DNA from: Acidimicrobiaceae bacterium
GTDB taxonomy: Bacteria > Actinomycetota > Acidimicrobiia > Acidimicrobiales > Ilumatobacteraceae
Length of the DNA: 8,725 bases
Assembly (NCBI GenBank): GCA_003455715.1
Contig: DMQJ01000454.1
Coordinates: 1-8,725, forward strand
Reading direction: 5' to 3'
Below the pieces are notes generated by a model. It made no database searches. It was not told where the DNA came from and worked only from the letters and a program-made list of their open reading frames with translations. Position 1 is the first letter of the stretch. The number at the start of each line of letters is the position of its first letter. Below are positions 1 to 6,098 of this stretch, piece by piece. The translations under genes were made by a program, and so were the position numbers.

Positions 1-1458
1 CGGCGAAAGGTCGGAAGGCGCACCGCCCGCGAGAACGTTGCCGACCTGGTCGACCCCGGCTCGTTCGTGGAGTACGGCCCGGTGGTGATCGCGCCGCAGC
101 GCCGCCGCCGCAGCCTGGACGACCTCATCGCCCGCACCCCAGCCGACGGGCTGGCGGGCGGCATCGGCACCGTCAACGGCAAGCCGGTGATCGCGATGAG
201 CTACGACTACACCGTGCTCGCGGGCACCCAGGGCGGACAGAACCACCGCAAGAAGGACCGCCTGTTCGAGCTGGCCGAGCAACTGCACACGCCGGTGGTA
301 TTCCTCACCGAGGGCGGCGGTGGCCGCCCCGGCGACACCGACATGATGGGCGTCAGCGGCCTCGATTGCCTGGCGTTCATGTACTGGGCGCAGCTCTCGG
401 GTCGCGTGCCGATGATCGGGGTGAACGCGGGTTACTGCTTTGCCGGGAATGCCGCCATCCTCGGCTGCTGCGATGTGGTGATCGCCACGGAGGACAGCAA
501 CATCGGCATGGGCGGCCCGGCGATGATCGAAGGCGGCGGCCTCGGGGTGTTCGAGCCCACCGAGATCGGCCCCATCGACGTGCAGCGACGTAACGGTGTG
601 GTCGACGTGGTGGTGAAGGACGAGGCCGAGGCGATTGCCGTGGCGAAGCAGTACCTCGGCTACTTCCAGGGCGCCACCGACACGTGGGAGTGCGCCGACC
701 AGCGCGAGCTTCGCCATGTGATCCCCGAAGACCGCAAGCGGGCCTACGACGTGCATGCAGTCATCCGCGGCATGTTCGACACGGGGAGCGTGCTGGAACT
801 ACGGCGCGACTTCGGGCTCGGCATGGTCACCGCCTTCGCCAGGGTGGAGGGCAAGCCGGTGGGTGTGGTGGCCAACAACCCCAACCATCTCGCCGGTGCC
901 ATCGACAGCGACGGTGCCGACAAGGCGGCCAGGTTCCTGCAACTGTGCGACGCGTACGACATCCCGGTCGTCACGCTCGTCGACACCCCGGGGATGATGG
1001 TGGGGCCGGAGGTGGAGAAGACGGCGCTGGTTCGCCACTGCAGCCGCCTGTTCGTGGTGGGTGCCAACATCTCGGTGCCGCTCGTGAGCGTCGTGTTGCG
1101 CAAGAGCTACGGGCTGGGTGCGCAGGCGATGATGGGCGGCAGCACCAAGGCCCCGGCGGCGTGCGTGGCCTGGCCAACCGGCGAGTTCGGCGGCATGGGC
1201 CTGGAGGGTGCGGTGCGGCTCGGCTACCGCAACGAGTTGGCGGCCATCGACGACCCCGCCGAGCGCGAGGCCACCTTCCAGACGATGGTCGACCGCATGT
1301 ACGAGATCGGCAAGGCCGTCAACGTCGCCAGCCACTTCGAGATCGACGACGTGATCGACCCCGCCGACAGCCGCCGGTGGATCAGCGCGATCCTCAACGC
1401 TTCGCCGCCGGCACCTCGCCGCGATGGCAAGAAGCGGGCCAACGTCGACACCTGGTAG
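1..1458 (+). CDS. Acyl-CoA carboxylase carboxyltransferase domain (5' end outside window)
   Basis: Biotin-dependent carboxyltransferase that moves a carboxyl group from biotin to an acyl-CoA. The reading frame is open from the first base (RRKVGRRTARENVADLVDPG...), so the GTG at 67 is internal, not the start. 485 residues are visible. Both halves of the crotonase-like fold are present: EGGGGRPGD at about 104-112, CFAGNAAILGCCD at 146-158 and GPAMIEGGGLG at 172-182 in the N-half; VDTPG at 327-331 and WPTGEFGGMGLEGAV at 391-405 in the C-half. These motifs differ from ordinary AccD/PccB subunits and match, as I remember them, the C-terminal carboxyltransferase domain of single-chain biotin carboxylase-carboxyltransferase proteins (about 1,100 residues, long-chain acyl-CoA carboxylase type). 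The fusion is therefore inferred, because the upstream part is not visible. The acyl-CoA substrate cannot be told. The next gene starts 9 bases after the stop, so co-transcription is likely. Confidence 0.9.
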   Translation, partial: RRKVGRRTARENVADLVDPGSFVEYGPVVIAPQRRRRSLDDLIARTPADGLAGGIGTVNGKPVIAMSYDYTVLAGTQGGQNHRKKDRLFELAEQLHTPVVFLTEGGGGRPGDTDMMGVSGLDCLAFMYWAQLSGRVPMIGVNAGYCFAGNAAILGCCDVVIATEDSNIGMGGPAMIEGGGLGVFEPTEIGPIDVQRRNGVVDVVVKDEAEAIAVAKQYLGYFQGATDTWECADQRELRHVIPEDRKRAYDVHAVIRGMFDTGSVLELRRDFGLGMVTAFARVEGKPVGVVANNPNHLAGAIDSDGADKAARFLQLCDAYDIPVVTLVDTPGMMVGPEVEKTALVRHCSRLFVVGANISVPLVSVVLRKSYGLGAQAMMGGSTKAPAACVAWPTGEFGGMGLEGAVRLGYRNELAAIDDPAEREATFQTMVDRMYEIGKAVNVASHFEIDDVIDPADSRRWISAILNASPPAPRRDGKKRANVDTW

Positions 1459-1467
1459 AACCGAGTC

Positions 1468-2574
1468 ATGCGCATCGACGAAGTGGAACTGCGGATCGTC
1501 CGTCTCCCATACCGCTCACCCTTCAAGACCTCCTTCGGTGAGGAAGTCGAGAAGCACGCAGTCATCGTCACCGTCCGGTCCGAGGGCGTGGAGGGTTACG
1601 GCGAAGGTGTGATGGACCCGTTCCCGATGTACCGGGAGGAAACCCAAGCCGGTGCCATGCATCTGCTGCGGGCGGCGTTCGGCCCCGATCTGTTGGAGCA
1701 CGGGTGTGAGCATCCGTCCGAACTGGTCGCCCGATGGGCCCGCTGGCGCGGCAACCCGATGGCCAAGACGGCGCTCGAGCTCGCGGTGTGGGACTGCTAC
1801 GCCCGCCAGCAGGGCGTGCCGATGCGTGAACTGCTTGGTGGCGAGCGCACCACCATCCCGGTCGGTGCCAGCCTTGGCATGACGAAGACGGTGCAGCAGA
1901 CGGTCGACAACGTCACTCGCCACGTCGAGCAGGGCTATCAGCGGGTGAAGCTGAAGATCGAGCCGGGCTGGGACGTCGAGTTGCTCGCCGCAGTGCGCGC
2001 CGTGCACCCGAACATCGAACTCACCGTCGATGCCAACAGCGCCTACACCCTCGACATGATCGCGACACTCCGCCAGATCGACGAGTTCGACCTGCACTAC
2101 ATCGAGCAACCCCTGCACTGGGACGACATGGTCGAGCACGCCCAGCTGGCCACGATGATGCGCACTCCGCTGTGCCTCGACGAGACGCTCACGTCGCCCG
2201 CTCGGGTGAAGGCCGCGCTCGACCTGAAGGCGTGCGAGGTGGTGAACCTGAAGGTGGGCCGCGTCGGCGGGCTACAGGCCACCCTCGACATCCATCGCCT
2301 GTGCGTGGATCGCAACGTGCCCATGTGGTGCGGTGGAATGTTGGAGTCGGGCATCGGCCGCGCCCACAACATCCATCTGGCCACGCTGCCCGGGTTCGTG
2401 TACCCGGGCGACACGGCGTCGGCCAGCCGCACCTACGCGCGCGACATCACCGAGCAACAGTTGGAGGCCACCGACGGCTGGATGCCGGTTCCCGAGGGGC
2501 CAGGCATCGGCGTCACGCTCGACCACGCGTACCTGCACGCCGTCACCGAGCACGTGGAGACCGTGCACCGATGA
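1468..2574 (+). CDS. Enolase-superfamily N-succinylamino acid racemase / o-succinylbenzoate synthase (NSAR/OSBS)
   Basis: 368-residue cytoplasmic enzyme of the muconate lactonizing enzyme subgroup, full length for the family. An N-terminal capping domain (about 1-125) is followed by a TIM barrel. The whole active site is intact: KLK with Lys161 and Lys163, metal ligands Asp188 (TVDAN), Glu213 (YIEQPL) and Asp238 (CLDET), the second catalytic Lys262 (NLKVGRVGG), and the substrate loop CGGMLESGIGRAHN at 288-301. This spacing nearly equals the Amycolatopsis racemase (Lys163, Asp189, Glu214, Asp239, Lys263). Members racemise N-succinylamino acids, make o-succinylbenzoate for menaquinone, or both. 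The overlapping GNAT gene and the lack of other men genes here favour the racemase role (inference), so menC is not assigned. ATG at 1468 has no clear Shine-Dalgarno sequence. Confidence 0.9.
   Translation: MRIDEVELRIVRLPYRSPFKTSFGEEVEKHAVIVTVRSEGVEGYGEGVMDPFPMYREETQAGAMHLLRAAFGPDLLEHGCEHPSELVARWARWRGNPMAKTALELAVWDCYARQQGVPMRELLGGERTTIPVGASLGMTKTVQQTVDNVTRHVEQGYQRVKLKIEPGWDVELLAAVRAVHPNIELTVDANSAYTLDMIATLRQIDEFDLHYIEQPLHWDDMVEHAQLATMMRTPLCLDETLTSPARVKAALDLKACEVVNLKVGRVGGLQATLDIHRLCVDRNVPMWCGGMLESGIGRAHNIHLATLPGFVYPGDTASASRTYARDITEQQLEATDGWMPVPEGPGIGVTLDHAYLHAVTEHVETVHR
2556..2560 (+). promoter_or_regulatory. Ribosome binding site candidate of the GNAT gene
   Basis: GGAGA lies inside the racemase coding sequence, 10 bases before the overlapping ATG at 2571. 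It supports this start over the in-frame upstream start codons, together with the ATGA overlap. Confidence 0.4.
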
Positions 2575-3263
2575 GCGCAACGGGGTCGCCCTCGATCGAG
2601 TTCCGCGTGCTGCGTCACGCCGACGAGTTGGCCGTGCTCCCCGAGTTCGAAGGCCGCATCTGGGGCGGCGACGACGACCGGGTGTCGGTGAACATGCTCG
2701 TGGCGTGCATCACCGAGGGCGGCATGGCCATCGGCGCGTTCGACGGCCACCGGATCGTCGGCTCGGTGTTCGGCTTCCGCACCTTCGAAGAGCGCGTCCT
2801 GCATTCGCACTACATGGCCGTCGACCCCGAGTACCGCCAGCACGGCCTCGGGGAGGCGCTCAAGCGTCGGCAGGCCGAGTGGTGCGTCGACAACGGCGTC
2901 ACCGCGATGCGTTGGACGTTCGACCCAATGCAGCTCACCAACGCCCACCTCAACCTCAACAAGCTCGGTGCGCTGGGCGTCACCTACCACGTCAACCACT
3001 ACGGCGCGCTGGGTGGCATCAACGGCTCGCTGCCCAGCGACCGCCTCACCGTGCAGTGGGAACTCGAACGTCCGCGACCCGCGTTCGCGGAGCAGGAGGT
3101 GCTGCCCGTTCCGCCGGTGTCGCCCGAGCAGATCGCCGCTTCGGCGCCCGAAGCGTTGCAGGCCCGCCTCGCCGTGCGCGACGTGATGGAGCCGCGTCTG
3201 GCCGACGGCTGGCGAGTGATCGGGGTCGACCGTCACCAGCGCACCTACACCCTCGGCCGGTAG
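2571..3263 (+). CDS. COG3375-type GNAT acyltransferase, probable amino acid N-succinyltransferase
   Basis: 230-residue GNAT-fold protein that should transfer an acyl group from acyl-CoA to an amine. The start is set by the ATGA overlap with the racemase stop, which indicates translational coupling, and GGAGA at 2556-2560 can serve as ribosome binding site. The frame is open further upstream, but that part is a shadow of the racemase gene. Motif A is visible as VDPEYRQHGLGEAL, with the acyl-CoA pyrophosphate loop Arg89-Gln-His-Gly-Leu-Gly94. Residues 115-145 (WTFDPMQLTNAHLNLNKLG, then YHVNHYG) and SDRLTVQWEL at 156-165 are signatures I associate with the COG3375 family. In Geobacillus such a protein next to an N-succinylamino acid racemase is a succinyl-CoA:D-amino acid N-succinyltransferase. 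I infer the same here; the acyl donor and acceptor cannot be read from sequence. Residues 170-205 look like a proline/alanine-rich linker. Confidence 0.85.
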   Translation: MSATGSPSIEFRVLRHADELAVLPEFEGRIWGGDDDRVSVNMLVACITEGGMAIGAFDGHRIVGSVFGFRTFEERVLHSHYMAVDPEYRQHGLGEALKRRQAEWCVDNGVTAMRWTFDPMQLTNAHLNLNKLGALGVTYHVNHYGALGGINGSLPSDRLTVQWELERPRPAFAEQEVLPVPPVSPEQIAASAPEALQARLAVRDVMEPRLADGWRVIGVDRHQRTYTLGR

Positions 3264-3274
3264 CGCTTGCGGAG

Positions 3275-3299
3275 CCACGTGGGCAGCCTGTGGTACGGT
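3275..3299 (+). promoter_or_regulatory. Putative promoter of the Tat-exported protein gene
   Basis: The 65-base gap after the GNAT gene contains TGGTACGGT at 3291-3299, which reads as an extended -10 element (TGn followed by TANNNT). Transcription would begin near 3306, giving a leader of about 23 bases. No good -35 is present at standard spacing: TTGCGG at 3267-3272 is 21 bases away. An 8-base perfect palindrome, CCACGTGG (3275-3282), lies just upstream and could be an operator, but palindromes of this length also arise by chance. Confidence 0.35.
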
Positions 3300-3313
3300 C
3301 CGCTGACCCCAGA

Positions 3314-3322
3314 GGGAAGGAA
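3314..3322 (+). promoter_or_regulatory. Shine-Dalgarno sequence of the Tat-exported protein gene
   Basis: GGGAAGGAA ends 6 bases before ATG 3329. It is the clearest ribosome binding site in the window and decides the start of this gene, whose frame stays open far upstream. Confidence 0.75.
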
Positions 3323-3328
3323 CCCCCG

Positions 3329-4339
3329 ATGTCCGAGCCGCACGACCGCCTCTTGACCCGCCGCCGTCTCCTCGGTGCTGCGGGCTCGGCCGCCGCCGTG
3401 TCGATCGCAGGTGCATCCACCGTCGCCGCCGAGGGCGACTCCGGCGCCACGCGCTTGGGCCGTCGGCGTCAGGAGGGCGGCGACAACGGCCTTCAGTCGA
3501 TCCCGGCCACCAACCCGGCGTACGAGTACTACAGCTACAGCGGCGCTGCGTTCTTCCCATCGAACCTGGCCAACGGTCGCGACATCGGTTCGAAGGGTGC
3601 GACCATCGGCTCCGCCGGCGACTTCCAGGCCCCGGTCACACTCCCGGTCGGGACCGTGGTGCGGGAGATGACGGTGTGGGTCGACAACCCGGCCTATGTC
3701 GGGTCACCGCCCACCCCTCCGCTTCCGTACCTCGACCTTGCGCGTTTTTCCCACGACATCGACACCCCTACCTACACCTTCGGAATCACTGTCGACATCC
3801 CGTACGGCCAAGTGTTGGCCAACCCGCTCACCTCGACCGGTGTGCAGGTCATCGACGCCGAGGGCAACTTCTTCTTCAACGCGGCAGGCCGACCAGGCAT
3901 GCACATCAAGGCGGTTCGGCTCGGCGTCATTCCGGCCTCCCTGTCGTACCGCACGGTCACTCCTGGCCGCGTGTTCGATTCCCGGCCGGTGAACGGGGGG
4001 TCCGGCCCGATCACCAGCGGCAACAACATCACCATCTCGGTGGCCAACCGCATCAACCCGGCCGGCGGTGCAGTGGTGGAGAACGACTTCGTGCCAGCTG
4101 GCGCCCGGGCAGTGACGCTGAACGTCACCGCCGTCAATCCGGTCGCCACGGGCTACTTCGTGGTCAACCCGGGGGGTGACACCACGGTGGGTGCCTCCAG
4201 CGTGAACTGGACGACCGGCGAGAACGTCGCCAACGGCATCGTCTGCGCCCTCAACGGCTCCCGCCAACTCACCATCGTGGCCGGTGGCGGCGGCGCTTCG
4301 GCCAACGTCATCGTCGACATCACCGGCTACTACCTCTGA
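3329..4339 (+). CDS. Tat-exported protein with C-terminal actinobacterial beta-rich domain, function unknown
   Basis: 336-residue protein I cannot assign to a function. ATG 3329 is chosen because of the Shine-Dalgarno sequence and because it places a twin-arginine signal at the N-terminus: TRRRLLGAAGS at 10-20, a hydrophobic alanine-rich stretch to about 33, and a plausible cleavage after VAA (32-34). A short charged linker follows (about 35-55). Residues 60-200 form a beta-rich domain without a motif I recognise. Residues 205-336 match a domain common, often repeated, in secreted proteins of Acidimicrobiia and other actinobacteria: TPGRVFDSRP, VPAGARAVTLNVTAVNP, GYFVVNPGG, then the terminal VIVDITGYYL. 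It is present once. Export in folded form and a cell-surface or extracellular location are inferred. No catalytic residues, lipobox, LPXTG motif or C-terminal membrane anchor are visible. It is transcribed separately from the genes upstream and converges on the dioxygenase gene. Confidence 0.85.
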   Translation: MSEPHDRLLTRRRLLGAAGSAAAVSIAGASTVAAEGDSGATRLGRRRQEGGDNGLQSIPATNPAYEYYSYSGAAFFPSNLANGRDIGSKGATIGSAGDFQAPVTLPVGTVVREMTVWVDNPAYVGSPPTPPLPYLDLARFSHDIDTPTYTFGITVDIPYGQVLANPLTSTGVQVIDAEGNFFFNAAGRPGMHIKAVRLGVIPASLSYRTVTPGRVFDSRPVNGGSGPITSGNNITISVANRINPAGGAVVENDFVPAGARAVTLNVTAVNPVATGYFVVNPGGDTTVGASSVNWTTGENVANGIVCALNGSRQLTIVAGGGGASANVIVDITGYYL

Positions 4340-4348
4340 CGCCTACCA

Positions 4349-4375
4349 ACGACGAAGCTGGTCGTCACGACGAAG
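4349..4375. repeat. Short direct/inverted repeat between convergent genes
   Basis: ACGACGAAG occurs at 4349-4357 and again at 4367-4375, with GTCGT (4361-4365) between the copies. ACGAC can pair with GTCGT to give a 5-base stem with a 7-base loop. This spans the short gap between the convergent Tat-protein and dioxygenase genes. There is no T-run, so a terminator role is weakly supported. Confidence 0.3.
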
Positions 4376-5324
4376 GAAGGTTCACCTCGTCGGCAAGGTT
4401 GGGGAACACCTTCGCCACCTTGGCGCTCAGCCACTGGCCGTAGGTACCGCCGACGTCGCGGAGGTTGGCCCGGTCCCATCGCTCGGCCGCATCGAGTGGC
4501 ACGCTCCACGCGTCGGGCAAGTCGATCGGCTCCACGACTGCGTCCCAGCCCGGGTCGAAGAAGAACGGCAACGAGTAGCGGTCGTGCCCGGCATGGTTGC
4601 GAACGCGATGCGGGTTGCTGCGGTAGCGACCACCGGTGAGACGATCGAGCATGTCGCCCAGGTTGCAGATGACGAGGTCGGCGTCGGCGGGCGCGGGCAC
4701 CCACGTGCCGTGCACCTTCACCTCCAGCCCCGGAGTGCCATCGGTGGCCAGCAGGGTGAGCAGGCCATAGTCGGTGTGCTCGCCCACGCCCCAGGTTGCG
4801 GTGTCGCCGTCGGGATGGGGTGGATAGCGGAAGATGCGAAACAGCGGCGTCGGGTCGGCGGTGAGGCCGCGCCGGAAGTAGTCGCCCGACAGGCCCAGAC
4901 CCTGGGCCATCAGCGACAGCACCTCCTGCGCCAACTCGCCCATCATCGCCATCCACTGCAGGACGGCGTCAGCCAGTTCGGCCGGGCGGGCGGGCCACAG
5001 GTTGGGGCCGTGCATCGGGCGCGGGTCGGGCGGAAGCTCGGCGCCGAAGTAGTAGCCCTCTTTGCGGTCGGGCACGCCGGAGGTGAGCTCGCCGCCGAGC
5101 GGGAACCAACCTCGCCACGCCGGCCCTCCGTGCTCCATCGACACCCGCTGCTTGCGGGCCTCGGGCAGGGAGAAGAACTCGCGTGCCAGATCGATGAGCC
5201 GATCGCGAGCGTCGCTCAGCAGCGGGTCGAGCGGAATGGCGAAGAAGCCGCTCACCCGACACGCTCGATCGATATCGGCAGCGGCGGTGCGGCCGTACAC
5301 GTCGATCACCGGCAGAGAATCCAT
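4365..5324 (-). CDS. Isopenicillin N synthase-like non-heme Fe(II) / 2-oxoglutarate dioxygenase
   Basis: 319-residue cytoplasmic oxygenase, normal length for the family. The N-terminal DIOX_N-type region starts with LPVIDVYG (4-11) and includes the typical SGFFAI (25-30) and EFFSLPEARKQR (49-60). The double-stranded beta-helix core carries the iron triad His183-x-Asp185 (GEHTDYGLLTLL) and His239 (SNPHRV), plus Arg249-x-Ser251 (RYSLPFFFDP), which binds the 2-oxoglutarate carboxylate in most members. Bacterial relatives hydroxylate or desaturate small molecules; the substrate cannot be told. ATG 5324 gives the canonical N-terminus, though the frame is open upstream. No Shine-Dalgarno sequence is present, but TACGCT lies 8 bases upstream. 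The start is 15 bases from that of the divergent TauE/SafE gene, so the two may share control. Confidence 0.88.
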   Translation of the reverse strand: MDSLPVIDVYGRTAAADIDRACRVSGFFAIPLDPLLSDARDRLIDLAREFFSLPEARKQRVSMEHGGPAWRGWFPLGGELTSGVPDRKEGYYFGAELPPDPRPMHGPNLWPARPAELADAVLQWMAMMGELAQEVLSLMAQGLGLSGDYFRRGLTADPTPLFRIFRYPPHPDGDTATWGVGEHTDYGLLTLLATDGTPGLEVKVHGTWVPAPADADLVICNLGDMLDRLTGGRYRSNPHRVRNHAGHDRYSLPFFFDPGWDAVVEPIDLPDAWSVPLDAAERWDRANLRDVGGTYGQWLSAKVAKVFPNLADEVNLPSS

Positions 5325-5332
5325 CAACTCGC

Positions 5333-5338
5333 AGCGTA
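5333..5338 (-). promoter_or_regulatory. Putative -10 box of the dioxygenase gene
   Basis: Read on the minus strand this is TACGCT (TANNNT pattern), ending 8 bases before ATG 5324. Transcription would begin at or next to the start codon, giving a leaderless or nearly leaderless mRNA, which fits the missing Shine-Dalgarno sequence. No convincing -35 is visible. Confidence 0.35.
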
Positions 5339-5339
5339 G

Positions 5340-6086
5340 ATGGCAGACTCGGCGGTTGTGACTGCCATCGAGCTGCTCGTCGTCGCTGTGGCAGTGTTCA
5401 CCGCTGCATTCGTGCAGGTCATCGCCGGGTTCGGGTTCGCCTTGTTGTGCATGCCGATCATGACGTTGGCCATTCCGGTGGAGCGGGCCGTGGTGGTGAG
5501 CTCCCTCCTGGGCATCCTCACCACCTCTTGGCAGGCGTGGCATCTCCGGGGCGACGCCGAGCGGCCACTCGTTCGCCGGTTCTCCATCGCCGCGTTCGTC
5601 GGCATGCCCCTTGGACTCGTGGTGCTCAACGTCGTGGCCGACCGACACCTGCGGCTTGTGCTCGGGGTGTCGGTGCTCATTGCCACCGCGATGCTGGTCA
5701 GGCGCATCGACCTCCGCCACGTCGGCTCACCGCTCGACTACAGCGCTGGGTTTCTCTCCGGTGTGCTCAACACTTCACTGAGCACCAATGGGCCGCCGCT
5801 CGTGTTCGCACTGCAGGCGCGCCACCTCGCGGCCGATCAGTTTCGGGCCACCATCTCCACCACCTTCGCCATCAGCAACATTGGAGGCATCGCGCTCTTC
5901 TTGGCCGACGGCAAGGTGACCCTCGATGGCCTGCGCGCCGCGGCCATTGCGCTTCCCGCGTGGGCCGCCGGCCAAGTACTGGGCTGGCCGGTTCGCAAGC
6001 ACATGCACGGCGAACGCTTTCGCTGGCTGGTGCTGGTGCTGCTCTTCGCAGCTGGCACGAGCGCGATTGTGTTCGCGCTCACCTGA
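5340..6086 (+). CDS. TauE/SafE-family membrane exporter
   Basis: 248-residue integral membrane protein with about seven to eight hydrophobic segments: roughly 9-38, 40-63, 81-100, 104-120, 134-158, 170-189, 197-216 and 228-246. The two family half-repeats are recognisable from VQVIAGFGFALL (25-36) near the N-terminus and STNGPPLVFAL (148-158) in the middle. Family members are linked to export of sulfite, sulfoacetate or other organosulfur anions, although many have no known substrate. Start choice is uncertain: ATG 5340 has no ribosome binding site, and GTG 5358 (TAIELLVV follows) would also give an intact first membrane segment. The sulfatase gene begins 12 bases after its stop, so the two are probably co-expressed, which is consistent with a sulfur role (inference). 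Confidence 0.88.
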   Translation: MADSAVVTAIELLVVAVAVFTAAFVQVIAGFGFALLCMPIMTLAIPVERAVVVSSLLGILTTSWQAWHLRGDAERPLVRRFSIAAFVGMPLGLVVLNVVADRHLRLVLGVSVLIATAMLVRRIDLRHVGSPLDYSAGFLSGVLNTSLSTNGPPLVFALQARHLAADQFRATISTTFAISNIGGIALFLADGKVTLDGLRAAAIALPAWAAGQVLGWPVRKHMHGERFRWLVLVLLFAAGTSAIVFALT

Positions 6087-6092
6087 CACACT
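6087..6092 (+). promoter_or_regulatory. Possible -10 box for a leaderless sulfatase transcript
   Basis: CACACT ends 6 bases before ATG 6099, the same spacing as the box before the metallo-beta-lactamase-fold gene. It departs from TANNNT at the first base. Read-through from the TauE/SafE gene is an alternative source of transcript. Confidence 0.2.
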
Positions 6093-6098
6093 GGGCGC

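Noticed and set aside
684..1541. 285-codon plus-strand frame overlapping the carboxyltransferase
   Set aside because: Arg/Gly-rich out-of-frame shadow with no recognisable motif. The carboxyltransferase frame is fully supported.
2172..2570. N-terminal extension of the GNAT frame into the racemase gene
   Set aside because: The extension is an Arg/Gly/His-rich shadow of the racemase. The ATGA overlap and GGAGA site support the start at 2571.
2433..3560. 375-codon open frame on the minus strand opposite the GNAT gene
   Set aside because: Low-complexity Arg/Gly/His-rich translation that crosses two real gene boundaries and the intergenic promoter region; no motif.
4349..4371. Bidirectional transcription terminator between the convergent Tat-protein and dioxygenase genes
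   Set aside because: Only a 5-base stem can form and there is no T-run on either side, so it is recorded as a short repeat only.
4284..5339. 351-codon open frame on the plus strand, antisense to the dioxygenase
   Set aside because: It is a shadow of the minus-strand dioxygenase, which has intact catalytic residues. The shadow translation shows no domain.
5325..5720. N-terminal extension of the dioxygenase frame upstream of ATG 5324
   Set aside because: The frame is open, but the extension is His/Glu/Gly-rich and lies antisense to the conserved membrane segments of the exporter. LPVIDVYG right after ATG 5324 is the normal family N-terminus.
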